A DNA stretch of 64,000 nucleotides. It comes from Clostridium chauvoei. GTDB lineage: Bacteria; Bacillota; Clostridia; Clostridiales; Clostridiaceae. Below the pieces are notes generated by a model. It did not search any database. It saw nothing but the letters and a program-made list of their open reading frames with translations, and was not told the origin of the DNA. Where the stretch lies: NCBI RefSeq assembly GCF_002327185.1, contig NZ_CP018624.1, forward strand, positions 1 to 64,000, in the 5' to 3' direction. The translations under genes and the position numbers were made by a program. This document shows, one piece after another, positions 48,740 to 57,510 of the stretch; positions within the stretch are counted from its first letter, which is position 1, and the number at the start of each line of letters is the position of its first letter.

Positions 48740-50347
48740 TTAGTTTTTACCAGCAAATTCTAAGTACTCATCATAAGTCATTGTTCTATCAACTATTGAA
48801 CCATCAGCTTTAATATCGATAATTCTATTAGCTATAGTTTGAACAAATTGATGGTCATGTGAAGCGAATAGTAAAACGCTCTTATAATCTCTAAGACCAT
48901 TATTTACAGCTGTAATTGATTCAAGGTCTAAGTGGTTTGTAGGTTGATCTAAAACTAATACATTTGCATTTGAAAGCATCATTCTAGATAACATACATCT
49001 AACCTTTTCTCCTCCTGATAATACAGAAGCCTTCTTTAAAGCTTCTTCTCCAGAGAATAACATTCTACCTAAGAATCCTCTTAAGTAGCTTTCTGATTGT
49101 TCTTCAACAGTGTTTCCTGAATATTGTCTTAACCATTCTACAAGACTTAACTCACAACCTTCAAAGAATTCAGAGTTATCTTGTGGGAAGTATGTTTTAG
49201 TTATAGTTATTCCCCACTTGAATTCACCAGCATCTGGTTCCATTTCACCAGTTATAATTTTAAAGAAAGTTGAAATGGCAATTTCATTGTCACCAATAAA
49301 TGCTATCTTATCATCCTTATTTACTCTAAAGCTTACATTATCTAAAACTTTAACTCCATCTATAGTTTTAGTTAAACCTTCAACTGTTAATATTTCATTA
49401 CCAACTTCTCTTTCAGGTTTAAATCCAACGAATGGATATCTTCTACTTGATGGTTCAATATCATCTAATGTAATCTTATCTAAAAGCTTCTTACGAGAAG
49501 TAGCTTGCTTAGATTTTGATGCATTAGCACTAAATCTAGCGATGAATTCTTGTAATTCTTTAATCTTTTCTTCTTTTTTCTTATTTTGATCTTTAGACAT
49601 TTGTAGAGCTAATTGGCTTGATTCATACCAGAAATCGTAGTTACCTACATATAGTTTAATCTTACCAAAGTCAACATCAGCCATGACAGTACATACAGTA
49701 TTTAAGAAATGTCTATCATGGGATACAACTATTACAGTTCCTTCATATCTAAGTAAGAAATCTTCAAGCCAATTAATTGACTTAATATCTAAGTGGTTGG
49801 TAGGTTCATCTAGAACTAAGATACCAGGATTACCGAATAAAGCTTGAGATAAAAGAACTTTAACCTTTTCAGAGCCCGTAAGCTCAGACATTTTTTTATA
49901 ATGCATATCAGTTCCTATACCTAATCCTTGAAGTAATGAAGAAGCTTCAGATTCTGCTTCCCAACCATTCATATCAGCGAATTCACCTTCAAGTTCTGAT
50001 GCTCTTATACCATCTTCATCTGAAAAATCAGGTTTTGTATATAAAGCATCCTTTTCTTCCATTATTTCATATAATCTTTTATTTCCCATTATAACAGTTT
50101 GTAAAACTTCAAATTCATCATATTCAAAGTGGTCTTGTTTTAAAACAGACATTCTTGTATTAGGAGCAATTATAACTTCACCTGTATTAGGTTCTATTTC
50201 TCCTGATAATATTTTTAAGAATGTACTCTTACCAGCTCCATTTGCTCCTATAACTCCATAACAGTTACCAGGAGTGAATTTTAAATTTACGTCTTCAAAA
50301 AGTTTGCGTCCACCAAATCTTAAACTTACATTTGATACAGTTATCAC
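48740..50347 (-). CDS. ABC-F family ATPase with one degenerate nucleotide site
   Basis: A 535-residue duplicated ATP-binding cassette protein without membrane segments, of the ABC-F group that acts on ribosomes. NBD1 has Walker A GANGAGKSTF, signature LTGSEKV and Walker B VLDEPTNHLD. A charged linker spans about residues 240-300. NBD2 has GDNEIAISTF (no Lys) for Walker A, LSGGEKV and VLDQPTNHLD with Gln for the catalytic Glu. Thus one composite site is intact and the other degenerate. The pattern fits the YkpA-like subgroup as I recall it. The start is GTG after GAGGTCGG. Confidence 0.88.
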   Translation of the reverse strand: MITVSNVSLRFGGRKLFEDVNLKFTPGNCYGVIGANGAGKSTFLKILSGEIEPNTGEVIIAPNTRMSVLKQDHFEYDEFEVLQTVIMGNKRLYEIMEEKDALYTKPDFSDEDGIRASELEGEFADMNGWEAESEASSLLQGLGIGTDMHYKKMSELTGSEKVKVLLSQALFGNPGILVLDEPTNHLDIKSINWLEDFLLRYEGTVIVVSHDRHFLNTVCTVMADVDFGKIKLYVGNYDFWYESSQLALQMSKDQNKKKEEKIKELQEFIARFSANASKSKQATSRKKLLDKITLDDIEPSSRRYPFVGFKPEREVGNEILTVEGLTKTIDGVKVLDNVSFRVNKDDKIAFIGDNEIAISTFFKIITGEMEPDAGEFKWGITITKTYFPQDNSEFFEGCELSLVEWLRQYSGNTVEEQSESYLRGFLGRMLFSGEEALKKASVLSGGEKVRCMLSRMMLSNANVLVLDQPTNHLDLESITAVNNGLRDYKSVLLFASHDHQFVQTIANRIIDIKADGSIVDRTMTYDEYLEFAGKN

Positions 50348-50546
50348 TAAAAACCGACCTCATTTCTAATTTTATTCATTTCGTTATTATATCATAAACT
50401 TAACATATTTTCTTTAAAGAAAAAATAAAAAAACATGAAAAATTAAGGGAAAAGTACAAATTGAAGGATAATTCTGAAATGAAGCATTGACATTTACATA
50501 TTTTGGTGGTAATATTAATGGGAAATGAAGGATAAGGAGAGCAAAT
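50348..50546. other. Non-coding upstream region of the ABC-F gene
   Basis: This stretch should contain the promoter of the ABC-F gene (minus strand) and a possible promoter for the remnant that starts at 50547 (TTGACA at 50488, TGGTAATATTAATG about 17 bases on). I see no gene here. Confidence 0.45.
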
Positions 50547-50700
50547 ATGAGTAAGAAAATTGGCTTTAAAACAATTAAAGTTAATATGGCATATTATTGT
50601 AACTATTATAGGTAGGTTCTGTGTTTATAATATTAATTATAGGTACAGGCCGTTGAAGAAATTTTGGTTTGTATCTATGATGGTTATAATTATTTGACGT
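50547..50700 (+). pseudogene. Possible remnant of a membrane or chemoreceptor gene start
   Basis: AAGGAGA precedes an ATG whose 22-codon frame (MSKKIGFKTIKVNMAYYCNYY) stops at 50613-50615. Reading on with small frame changes gives hydrophobic pieces such as IIVTII and VFIILIIGTG, like the first transmembrane helix of a methyl-accepting chemotaxis protein. Nothing else of such a gene is left. It may equally be a short peptide or chance. Confidence 0.3.
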
Positions 50701-50725
50701 ACTCAAATTTGTGTAATTCATGTAA

Positions 50726-50800
50726 CCACGTAGAGAATGCTATGTGGATTTTTTTATTCCTGAGATAATTACCACATAGCAAAGGCTATGTGGTTTTATT
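50726..50800 (+). promoter_or_regulatory. Two alternative hairpins before the NSS transporter gene
   Basis: Hairpin 1 pairs CCACGTAG (50726-50733) with CTATGTGG (50740-50747) and is followed by a T run. Hairpin 2 pairs CCACATAGC (50772-50780) with GCTATGTGG (50785-50793), followed by TTTTATTATTTTT. GCTATGTGG of hairpin 1 can instead pair perfectly with CCACATAGC of hairpin 2, so the structures exclude each other. An attenuator for the transporter is possible; plain double terminators are the other reading. Confidence 0.5.
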
Positions 50801-50822
50801 ATTTTTAGGAGGATTGTAGGTT

Positions 50823-52136
50823 ATGAAGAAAAGAGAAAACTTTACAAGTAGAGCAGGCTTTGTTTTATCTTGTATAGGAGCAGCAGTAGGCTTAGGGAAC
50901 ATATGGATGTTTCCTTACAGATTAGGACAAAATGGAGGTTCGGTGTTTTTAATACCATACTTTATATTTGTCTTAATTTTAGGATCAACAGGACTTATAA
51001 CAGAATTTGCATTTGGAAGAGCCGCACAGGGTGGATCTTTAACAGGTATCAAAAACTCATTTAGAAATAAAGGGTTAAAAGGTGGAGTATTAGTAGGTGC
51101 TATACCAGCAATAGGTTTAGCGGGAGTTTTTATGTTTTATAACGTAGTAGTAGGATGGATTATAAAATACTTCACATTAAGTATCGATGGAAGAATAAAT
51201 AAGATTGACATCTCATCTTTTTTTGATGGATTTTCAGGAAGTCCAGAAACTATCTTTTGGAACCTTTTAGCTATAGGAATAGCATTAGGCATAGTATGTA
51301 TGGGAGTAACAAAAGGTATAGAAAAAATAAATAAAATAATAATGCCATTACTTTTTGTTATATTTGTAATTTTAGCTATTAGGTCATTAACATTACCTGG
51401 AGCTATGGAAGGAGTTAAATACTTATTAACTCCTCAATGGGAATACTTATTTAAAATTAATACCTGGGTTATGGCTTTAGGTCAAGCTTTCTTTACAGTA
51501 TCATTAAATGGATGTGGTATGGTCGTTTATGGAAGTTACATGAAAAAGGATATGGATATACCAAGATCAGCTATAAGTACAGCAATATTTGATACTATAT
51601 CAGCATTACTAGCTTCATTTGTTATAATGCCAGCAGTATTTGCCTTTGGATTAGATCCAGCAGCAGGACCTCCACTATTATTCATAACAGTGCCAACTAT
51701 ATTTAAATCAATGGCAGGTGGACAACTATTAGGTATATTATTTTTCTTAAGCGTAATATTTGCAGCAATAAGCTCTTCAATTAATATGTTAGAAGGCCCG
51801 GTTGAAGCATTAATGTCACAAAGTAAAATGTGTAGAGAAAAAGCCGCTATTTTTATAGCAATGACAGCTTTTGTACTTTCAATACCATTAAATATTAATA
51901 TGGGTTTATTTAATAACTTTGCAGATTTGATGACAGTAATATTATCACCTGTAGGAGCATTAATAGTATTTATATCATTCTATTACTTAAATAATAAGGA
52001 TTCTGTATTAGAAGAAATAAATTCAGGAGCGACTACTTGTTTAGGAAATAAATTTATAGCTTTTGCGAAATATGGTTTTACTATAATAACTATATTAGTT
52101 ATAGTGCTTGGTATTATTTATGGAGGAATAGGTTAA
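50823..52136 (+). CDS. Sodium-dependent amino acid transporter, NSS/SNF family
   Basis: A 437-residue membrane protein of the LeuT/MhsT type. The first helix holds the sodium and substrate motif GAAVGLGNIWMFPYRLGQNG, and further helices include FFLSVIFAAISSSINMLE, the helix 8 equivalent with sodium-binding Ser residues. About 11 to 12 membrane helices can be counted. It imports an amino acid, probably aromatic or branched, along with Na+; specificity is not readable. TTAGGAGG precedes the ATG. A switch-like leader lies upstream. Confidence 0.92.
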   Translation: MKKRENFTSRAGFVLSCIGAAVGLGNIWMFPYRLGQNGGSVFLIPYFIFVLILGSTGLITEFAFGRAAQGGSLTGIKNSFRNKGLKGGVLVGAIPAIGLAGVFMFYNVVVGWIIKYFTLSIDGRINKIDISSFFDGFSGSPETIFWNLLAIGIALGIVCMGVTKGIEKINKIIMPLLFVIFVILAIRSLTLPGAMEGVKYLLTPQWEYLFKINTWVMALGQAFFTVSLNGCGMVVYGSYMKKDMDIPRSAISTAIFDTISALLASFVIMPAVFAFGLDPAAGPPLLFITVPTIFKSMAGGQLLGILFFLSVIFAAISSSINMLEGPVEALMSQSKMCREKAAIFIAMTAFVLSIPLNINMGLFNNFADLMTVILSPVGALIVFISFYYLNNKDSVLEEINSGATTCLGNKFIAFAKYGFTIITILVIVLGIIYGGIG

Positions 52137-52140
52137 AAAG

Positions 52141-52180
52141 AAAGCAGAGAGTATGTGTGATTACTCTCTGCTTTCTTTCT
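52141..52180. terminator. Bidirectional terminator between NSS transporter and trhA
   Basis: AAAGCAGAGAGTA pairs with TACTCTCTGCTTT; the T-rich tail TCTTTCTTT serves the plus strand and an A-rich flank gives T residues on the minus strand. Confidence 0.87.
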
Positions 52181-52199
52181 TTGAATGACTAGATTCAAT

Positions 52200-52847
52200 T
52201 TATAATAAATATGTGAAAACACTTATAAAGTGGCTTAAACTACCTAATAAAATAAAAATGTGAAAAATCTCATGGAAACCGAAAGCTCCAAGTTGAAGTT
52301 TTTTAGGTTTTAGTGCATAAAGAATTCCCCCTAGAGTATAAAGAATACCACCTAGAACTAACCAAAATATACTTTCAGGAGCCATAACTTGTGATAAAGG
52401 TTTAATTACAAATATAGCACTCCAACCCATACCTATATATAGTGCTGTTTGAAGCCATCTTGGACAGTTAAACCAACAAAGTTTAAATATAACACCTAAA
52501 ATAGCTATTAATATCATAACCAAAAAGAAAGATACACCAAGCTTACCACCAAGACCTATTAAGCAAAATGGAGCATATGATCCAGCAATAAGTATAAAGA
52601 TTGTAGAATGATCTAACTTTCTAAGTTTAAGAATTATATCATCACTTGAAATAACAGAATGATAAGTTGCAGATACGCTATATAAGAGTATAAGACTTAT
52701 TCCAAATATAACAATTGATAGTATTTGTAAGTTGGAAAGATTGTTAGTAACTCCTTTTATAAGCATTGCAATTAAAGCAAATATTGATAATATAGCACCC
52801 ACCCAATGTGTTAAGCTATTAATAGGTTCTCTTAAATGTTTATCCAA
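52200..52847 (-). CDS. trhA: Hemolysin III / PAQR-family membrane protein
   Basis: A 215-residue seven-helix membrane protein with the PAQR motifs: REPINSLTHWVGAI at the start, SATYHSV near residue 62, LDHSTIFILIAGSYAPF near 78 and FHEIFHIFILLGSLSHF at the end. The conserved His and Asp residues form a zinc site. Bacterial members (TrhA, YqfA) affect membrane energetics or lipid homeostasis; true hemolysis is not implied. The start is a TTG after AAGGGGTG. A 17-base palindrome sits 21 bases upstream. Confidence 0.9.
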   Translation of the reverse strand: MDKHLREPINSLTHWVGAILSIFALIAMLIKGVTNNLSNLQILSIVIFGISLILLYSVSATYHSVISSDDIILKLRKLDHSTIFILIAGSYAPFCLIGLGGKLGVSFFLVMILIAILGVIFKLCWFNCPRWLQTALYIGMGWSAIFVIKPLSQVMAPESIFWLVLGGILYTLGGILYALKPKKLQLGAFGFHEIFHIFILLGSLSHFISVFTYLL

Positions 52848-52868
52848 AAAAACACCCCTTTACAATAA

Positions 52869-52885
52869 GTAGTTTTTAAAACTAC
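52869..52885. repeat. 17-base palindrome upstream of trhA
   Basis: GTAGTTTTTAAAACTAC is a perfect palindrome around a single central base. The reverse-oriented partner is at 53033-53049. It lies in the leader or promoter area of trhA and resembles an operator. Confidence 0.6.
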
Positions 52886-53032
52886 GTTTTATTATATTGA
52901 TATTATCTATTAAATTTGAGCTATAGTCAAAGATTATATTATGGAATTCTAAGGAAAATACAAGAGGTTTTTATCATTTTTCTTGAAATATCTTCTTAAT
53001 ACTATTATTATTATATATATAGATGATAACAA

Positions 53033-53049
53033 GTAGTTTTAAAAACTAC
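53033..53049. repeat. 17-base palindrome upstream of the DUF1836 gene
   Basis: GTAGTTTTAAAAACTAC is the exact reverse complement of the copy at 52869-52885. It ends three bases before the GGAGGT of the DUF1836 gene, so a protein bound here could also block translation start or read-through. Confidence 0.6.
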
Positions 53050-53061
53050 ATGGAGGTATAT

Positions 53062-53643
53062 ATGGATTCAAATATTTTAAAAGAGAAGTTTCAAGAATTA
53101 CATTTAGAAAATCAAATATCAGCACAAGAAGTACCAGAGATAGATTTATATATGGATCAAGTTATTCAATTATTTGAAAACAAATTAGGAAGCACTAAAA
53201 GAACTGATGATGATAAGGTATTAACTAAAACTATGGTTAACAATTATGCAAAAGGAAAACTTTTAATGTCTATAAAAAATAAGAAATATAGTAAAGAACA
53301 TATTATATTAATGAGTATTATATGTAATTTAAAAGGTAGTTTATCAATAAGGGATATAAAGAGTTCTTTAAATAACATAATTGCTAAAATAGAAAGTGAA
53401 GAAGAATATCCATTAAGAGATTTATATAATAAATACTTAGATCAATATAATAATGATTTAATTGATGCAGAAATATCAGTTAATGAAAAGAATGAGATTA
53501 TTATCGAAAAACTATCTAATTCAGAAGAAAACTTAGGGGAATTTGAAGAAACCTTTTTACTGTTATGTTCATTAGTAAATATGAGTAATATTTATAGGAG
53601 AATGAGTGAGAAGCTTATTGATGATTATTTTAATAATTTATAG
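53062..53643 (+). CDS. DUF1836 protein
   Basis: From the ATG at 53062, seven bases after GGAGGT, the product has 193 residues. Segments VPEIDLYMDQVIQLFENKL, LTKTMVNNYAKGKLL and NKKYSKEHIILMSII are typical of DUF1836, a family of unknown function with a helical, possibly DNA-binding fold. A longer frame from 53023 would read through the 17-base palindrome and lacks a ribosome binding site. The gene for an ABC-class ATPase follows 12 bases after the stop, and the pair is probably one operon. A role as repressor at the two palindromes is a guess. Confidence 0.75.
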   Translation: MDSNILKEKFQELHLENQISAQEVPEIDLYMDQVIQLFENKLGSTKRTDDDKVLTKTMVNNYAKGKLLMSIKNKKYSKEHIILMSIICNLKGSLSIRDIKSSLNNIIAKIESEEEYPLRDLYNKYLDQYNNDLIDAEISVNEKNEIIIEKLSNSEENLGEFEETFLLLCSLVNMSNIYRRMSEKLIDDYFNNL

Positions 53644-53655
53644 AGGGTGATTGAT

Positions 53656-55359
53656 ATGAAGAATTTAAATGACTTAAAAAGAGAGCTAACAAGAATAGAT
53701 GGTCGAAGTTATAAGACGTATAAAGACTTAGAGGGGCAATATGATTTTAATAAATATATATTAAGTATAGATCATGTACAAGGTGATCCTTTTGCTTCAC
53801 CATCAAGAGTTAGAGTAATAGTAAAACAAGATACTGCAAAGTTTCCAAAGGAATTATTTGATAATAAACATAGAAATATAGCTACTTCTGACTTTTTAAC
53901 AAGACTTTTTTACAAAAATATAAATAGATATGGTGAAAAAATATTTGGTTCAGGAAAGAGTGGGTTAATTTCTATAAGTAAATGTCCTCAAGAAATATTA
54001 GAAAGAACAGCTATAATTATCGACAAGGAAAAGATAGAAGCTAGGTTTTATGTAGGGTTTCCTGCAAGAGGAAGAATGGTTTTATCAAGAGAGCTAGAAA
54101 AAATATTATATAATGTTATACCTAGTATAGTAGAAAATACACTAATTTATAGCAATATAGAGAAAAATAAATTAATAAATAGAGTTAAGTTAGTAGAGGA
54201 TCAAGAATTTATAAGAAAAGAATTAAAGGAAAGAAATTTAATTGCATTTGTAGCTAATGATTCAATGTTACCTAGAGAAAGTGGAGTATCTCAAAAACCA
54301 TTAAAGAATGGGAAGGTGTTTAAATCTCCAAAAGAACTTGAAGTTGAAATAAATACACCAAATAAAGGCATTATAAAAGGAATGGGAATAAAAAAAGGTA
54401 TAACCCTTATAGTTGGTGGAGGATATCATGGGAAATCAACACTCTTAAAGGCTTTAGAACTTGGTGTATATAATCATATAGAAGGTGATGGAAGAGAGTT
54501 TGTTATCACAGACAATACAGCTCTTAAGGTTAGAGCAGAAGATGGAAGATGTATAAATAAAACAGATATATCATTATTTATTGATAACCTTCCAAATGGA
54601 AAAGATACTGTTAATTTCATTACTGAAAATGCAAGTGGAAGTACATCACAATCAGCTAATATAATAGAAGCTATAGAAAGTGGATCAAAGTTACTATTAG
54701 TAGATGAAGATACATCAGCTACTAATTTTATGATGAGAGACGACTTAATGCAAAAACTAGTATCAAAAGAGAAAGAACCAATAACGCCATTTATAGAGAT
54801 TGTAAAACCTTTATATGAACAAAAAGATATTTCAACTATAATAGTTGTAGGAAGTTCAGGGGACTTTTTTGATGTAGCAGATTATGTAATACAAATGGAT
54901 AACTATAATACAAATGATGTAACAAAAGAAGCAAAAGCCTTAATGAGAGGTGAAATATTAAAAAGAATAGATGCTAGAAAACTTAAAATAAGTTTTAATT
55001 TTAATAGAGTTATAAAAAGAGGAACTATTGAGCAAGGTCCAAAAGGCATAAAGCTTAAAACCATGGGAGTAGATACGATTTCTATAAATAGAGAGAATAT
55101 AGATTTAAGAGCTGTAGAACAAGTGGTAGATAATGAACAATTAAATACTATAGGCTCTGTTATGAAGTGGGCAGAAGGCAACCTAATGGATAAAAATTTA
55201 ATCTTTGAAGATATGATAGATAAAGTTATAGAAGAAATCAATAATAATGGGTTAATTTCAATAGAAAAAATAAAAGGTGGATATGGAAGCTTAGCTATGC
55301 CAAGAAAGCAAGAAATAATGGCTACTTATAATAGATATAGAAAATTGAAGATACAATAA
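53656..55359 (+). CDS. Predicted ATPase of the ABC class
   Basis: A 567-residue soluble protein with Walker A TLIVGGGYHGKSTLLKALE near residue 250, a signature-like ASGSTSQSANIIEAIESG near 330 and Walker B SKLLLVDEDTSATNFMMRD near 350. This fits the PF09818 group of ABC-class ATPases found widely in Firmicutes. N-terminal motif DHVQGDPFASPSRVRV and SGVSQKPL are also typical. The function is not known; RNA or nucleic acid work has been suggested for relatives. ATG 53656 is chosen because the GTG nine bases upstream overlaps the ribosome binding site. Confidence 0.85.
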   Translation: MKNLNDLKRELTRIDGRSYKTYKDLEGQYDFNKYILSIDHVQGDPFASPSRVRVIVKQDTAKFPKELFDNKHRNIATSDFLTRLFYKNINRYGEKIFGSGKSGLISISKCPQEILERTAIIIDKEKIEARFYVGFPARGRMVLSRELEKILYNVIPSIVENTLIYSNIEKNKLINRVKLVEDQEFIRKELKERNLIAFVANDSMLPRESGVSQKPLKNGKVFKSPKELEVEINTPNKGIIKGMGIKKGITLIVGGGYHGKSTLLKALELGVYNHIEGDGREFVITDNTALKVRAEDGRCINKTDISLFIDNLPNGKDTVNFITENASGSTSQSANIIEAIESGSKLLLVDEDTSATNFMMRDDLMQKLVSKEKEPITPFIEIVKPLYEQKDISTIIVVGSSGDFFDVADYVIQMDNYNTNDVTKEAKALMRGEILKRIDARKLKISFNFNRVIKRGTIEQGPKGIKLKTMGVDTISINRENIDLRAVEQVVDNEQLNTIGSVMKWAEGNLMDKNLIFEDMIDKVIEEINNNGLISIEKIKGGYGSLAMPRKQEIMATYNRYRKLKIQ

Positions 55360-55416
55360 AAGTTGCTTATTCGTAAATATGAAGTAAAAAAAAGAGCTGT
55401 TACACTAAATAATGAG

Positions 55417-55462
55417 ACAGTAGATAGTTTTGTGTAAAAATAAAACTATCTACTGTTTTTTT
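55417..55462 (+). terminator. Hairpin at the left IS end
   Basis: ACAGTAGATAGTTTT pairs perfectly with AAAACTATCTACTGT and is followed by seven T residues. The left arm is part of the terminal repeat itself. It would stop outside transcription from reading into the transposase gene. Confidence 0.88.
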
Positions 55463-55518
55463 GTATTAACAGTTGGAAGTTTTGGAATAATATACTATAT
55501 AAATTAGGAGGAATTATT

Positions 55519-56757
55519 ATGACAAGAAAAATTGATACCAACTTTGATTACAATGAGGAAATTAAAAGATGTAAAACAATCGATGATGTAATGGGTAAAA
55601 ACGGATTAATACAAAGATTAGTTAAAGATGTCCTTGAAAATATATTAGAAGGTGAAATGGAAGAACATCTAGGAAGAAATAAATATGAACGTGTAGAAGC
55701 AGTTGATCAAACTAAGAAGAACTACAGGAATGGTTATAGTCGCAAGAATTTAAGAAGTTCCTTCGGTGACGTCGACCTAGACGTACCCCGTGATAGAAAT
55801 GCTGAATTTGAGCCACAAATTATAAAAAAATATGAAACTGTGTGTACTGAGTTAGATAAAAAGATTATATCTTTATATGCTAAAGGTATGTCAACATCTG
55901 ATATTCAGGCTGAAATTGAAGACTTATATGGAATAACTATATCACCATCGATGGTATCTAAAATAACTGATAAAGTGCTTGCTAGCGCCGCCGAATGGCA
56001 AAATAGAGTATTAGATAAAATATATCCAATAGTTTATTTAGATGCTATGTACTTTAAAGTTAGAAGTAATGGAAAGATAGTTAACAAGGCTGTCTATATA
56101 TGCTTAGGATACACTATGGAAGGATATAAAGATATTTTAGGTATATGGGTTGATGAAGCAGAAGGTGCTAAATTCTGGTTAGGAATTTGCAATGATTTAA
56201 AAAATAGAGGTGTAAAAGAAATTTTAATTGCTTGTATGGATGGATTAAAAGGTCTTCCACAAGCTATAAAAACAGTATTTCCATCAGTAAATATTCAAAC
56301 ATGTATTGTTCATCAAATAAGAAATTCAATAAAATACATAGCTTCAAAAGATAAAAAAGCATTTATGAAAGATTTGAAGGAGGTTTATAAGGCTACAACA
56401 GAGGAACTTGCGTTAGCACAGCTAGATAATTTAAAGGAGAGATGGGGAGATAAATATGGAATAGTAATAGATTCCTGGTATAACAATTGGAGTAACCTTT
56501 CAACATTTTTTGACTTCTCTCCAACTATAAGAAAGATGATTTATACTACAAATATCTTAGAGGGTTTTAATCGTCAAATACGTAAATTCACTAAAGTTAG
56601 AGTCATATTCCCAACTGATGAATCTTTAAATAAGTGTGTTTACTTAGCAACAATGGAGATACTAGAAAAATGGACTCAACCTATACATAATTGGGGTGCT
56701 ACGCTAGCGGAGCTATCAATAATATTTGAAGATCAATTAAAAGATGAATTAGCTTAA
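55519..56757 (+). CDS. IS256-family transposase
   Basis: A 412-residue DDE transposase of the mutator/IS256 type. An N-terminal DNA-binding region (NGYSRKNLRSSFGDVDLDVPRD) is followed by the catalytic domain: first Asp in YLDAMYFKVRSNG near residue 177, second Asp in ACMDGLKGLPQAI near 243 and Glu in TTNILEGFNRQIRK near 350. Also CIVHQIRNSIKYI, a CxxH motif of the family. The reading frame is intact, so the element may still move. AGGAGG precedes the ATG. Confidence 0.96.
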   Translation: MTRKIDTNFDYNEEIKRCKTIDDVMGKNGLIQRLVKDVLENILEGEMEEHLGRNKYERVEAVDQTKKNYRNGYSRKNLRSSFGDVDLDVPRDRNAEFEPQIIKKYETVCTELDKKIISLYAKGMSTSDIQAEIEDLYGITISPSMVSKITDKVLASAAEWQNRVLDKIYPIVYLDAMYFKVRSNGKIVNKAVYICLGYTMEGYKDILGIWVDEAEGAKFWLGICNDLKNRGVKEILIACMDGLKGLPQAIKTVFPSVNIQTCIVHQIRNSIKYIASKDKKAFMKDLKEVYKATTEELALAQLDNLKERWGDKYGIVIDSWYNNWSNLSTFFDFSPTIRKMIYTTNILEGFNRQIRKFTKVRVIFPTDESLNKCVYLATMEILEKWTQPIHNWGATLAELSIIFEDQLKDELA

Positions 56758-56860
56758 AAGCTTGTACTTTTTATAAATTATATGCATACTATTAGATTTT
56801 TTTGAAATACTAAAAAAGGTAATAAGAAACATTATTAGTATTTCTTAAATATAAAAAAAT

Positions 56861-56888
56861 ATTACTGGAAATGAAAATTTCCAGTAAT
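56861..56888. terminator. Hairpin near the right IS end / ispF terminator
   Basis: ATTACTGGAAAT pairs with ATTTCCAGTAAT around GAAA. On the minus strand seven T residues follow, so it can terminate ispF transcription, although it lies inside the IS boundaries. It also would protect the element from outside reading. Confidence 0.78.
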
Positions 56889-56950
56889 GTTAAAATAATA
56901 AAAATGATAATTACACAGAATTATCTATTCTCTCCTTTTGAAGCTCTTAT

Positions 56951-57430
56951 TTATTTCTCAATTTTATTTAGTAAACAAATGCTTTGAGAAGATATACCTT
57001 CTCCATTACCTGTAAAACCAAGGCCCTCTTCTGTAGTAGCCTTAACGTTTATCTGATCTATATTAATTCTTAAAGCATCAGATATATTTTTTCTCATAGT
57101 CATTATATGAGGAGCCATTTTTGGTTTTTGTGCAATTATGGTTGAATCTATATTATTTATAGAGTAACCATTTACATTTAATAATTTTCCTACTTCTTTA
57201 AGAAGTTCTATACTAGAAATCCCCTTATATTTAGGATCAGTATCAGGAAAATGCTTTCCTATATCTCCAAGTGCAGATGCACCTAATAAAGAGTCCATTA
57301 TAGCGTGAATAAGAACATCAGCGTCAGAATGCCCAAGTAGTCCCTTTTCATAAGGTATATTAACCCCACCTAATATTAAATCTCTTTCTTCTACTAAACG
57401 ATGTACGTCATATCCTAAACCTATTCTCAT
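56951..57430 (-). CDS. ispF: 2-C-methyl-D-erythritol 2,4-cyclodiphosphate synthase
   Basis: Makes the cyclic diphosphate of the non-mevalonate isoprenoid pathway. The 159-residue protein has the metal-binding GLGYDVHRL at the start, [19 protein letters not shown] near residue 33, and [15 protein letters not shown] near 55. [17 protein letters not shown] closes the substrate pocket. It is usually next to ispD, which is not here. The ATG follows AGGGGTGAT. Length is normal and the nearby insertion did not disturb its 3' end. Confidence 0.97.
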   Translation of the reverse strand: MRIGLGYDVHRLVEERDLILGGVNIPYEKGLLGHSDADVLIHAIMDSLLGASALGDIGKHFPDTDPKYKGISSIELLKEVGKLLNVNGYSINNIDSTIIAQKPKMAPHIMTMRKNISDALRINIDQINVKATTEEGLGFTGNGEGISSQSICLLNKIEK

Positions 57431-57510
57431 ACAATCACCCCTATGATAATATAATAAACTTATTTTATCACAAATCCTTATTATATATTAATAAATTTAC
57501 CAAATAGTAA

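Larger units (their letters stand above)
55414..56934 (+). mobile_element. IS256-family insertion sequence, 1521 bp
   Basis: Terminal repeats at 55414-55437 (GAGACAGTAGATAG..GTGTAA) and 56911-56934 (reverse complement GAGAGAATAGATAA..GTGTAA) match at 20 of 24 positions and frame one transposase gene. No 8-9 base target duplication is visible (TAAATAAT on the left, CTTTTGAA on the right), so the insertion is old or rearranged. It sits between the ABC-class ATPase gene and ispF without breaking either. Confidence 0.82.

Noticed and set aside
49110..49589. 159-codon plus-strand frame within the ABC-F gene
   Set aside because: It is antisense to a clearly conserved gene, and its hydrophobic composition reflects reversed codons.
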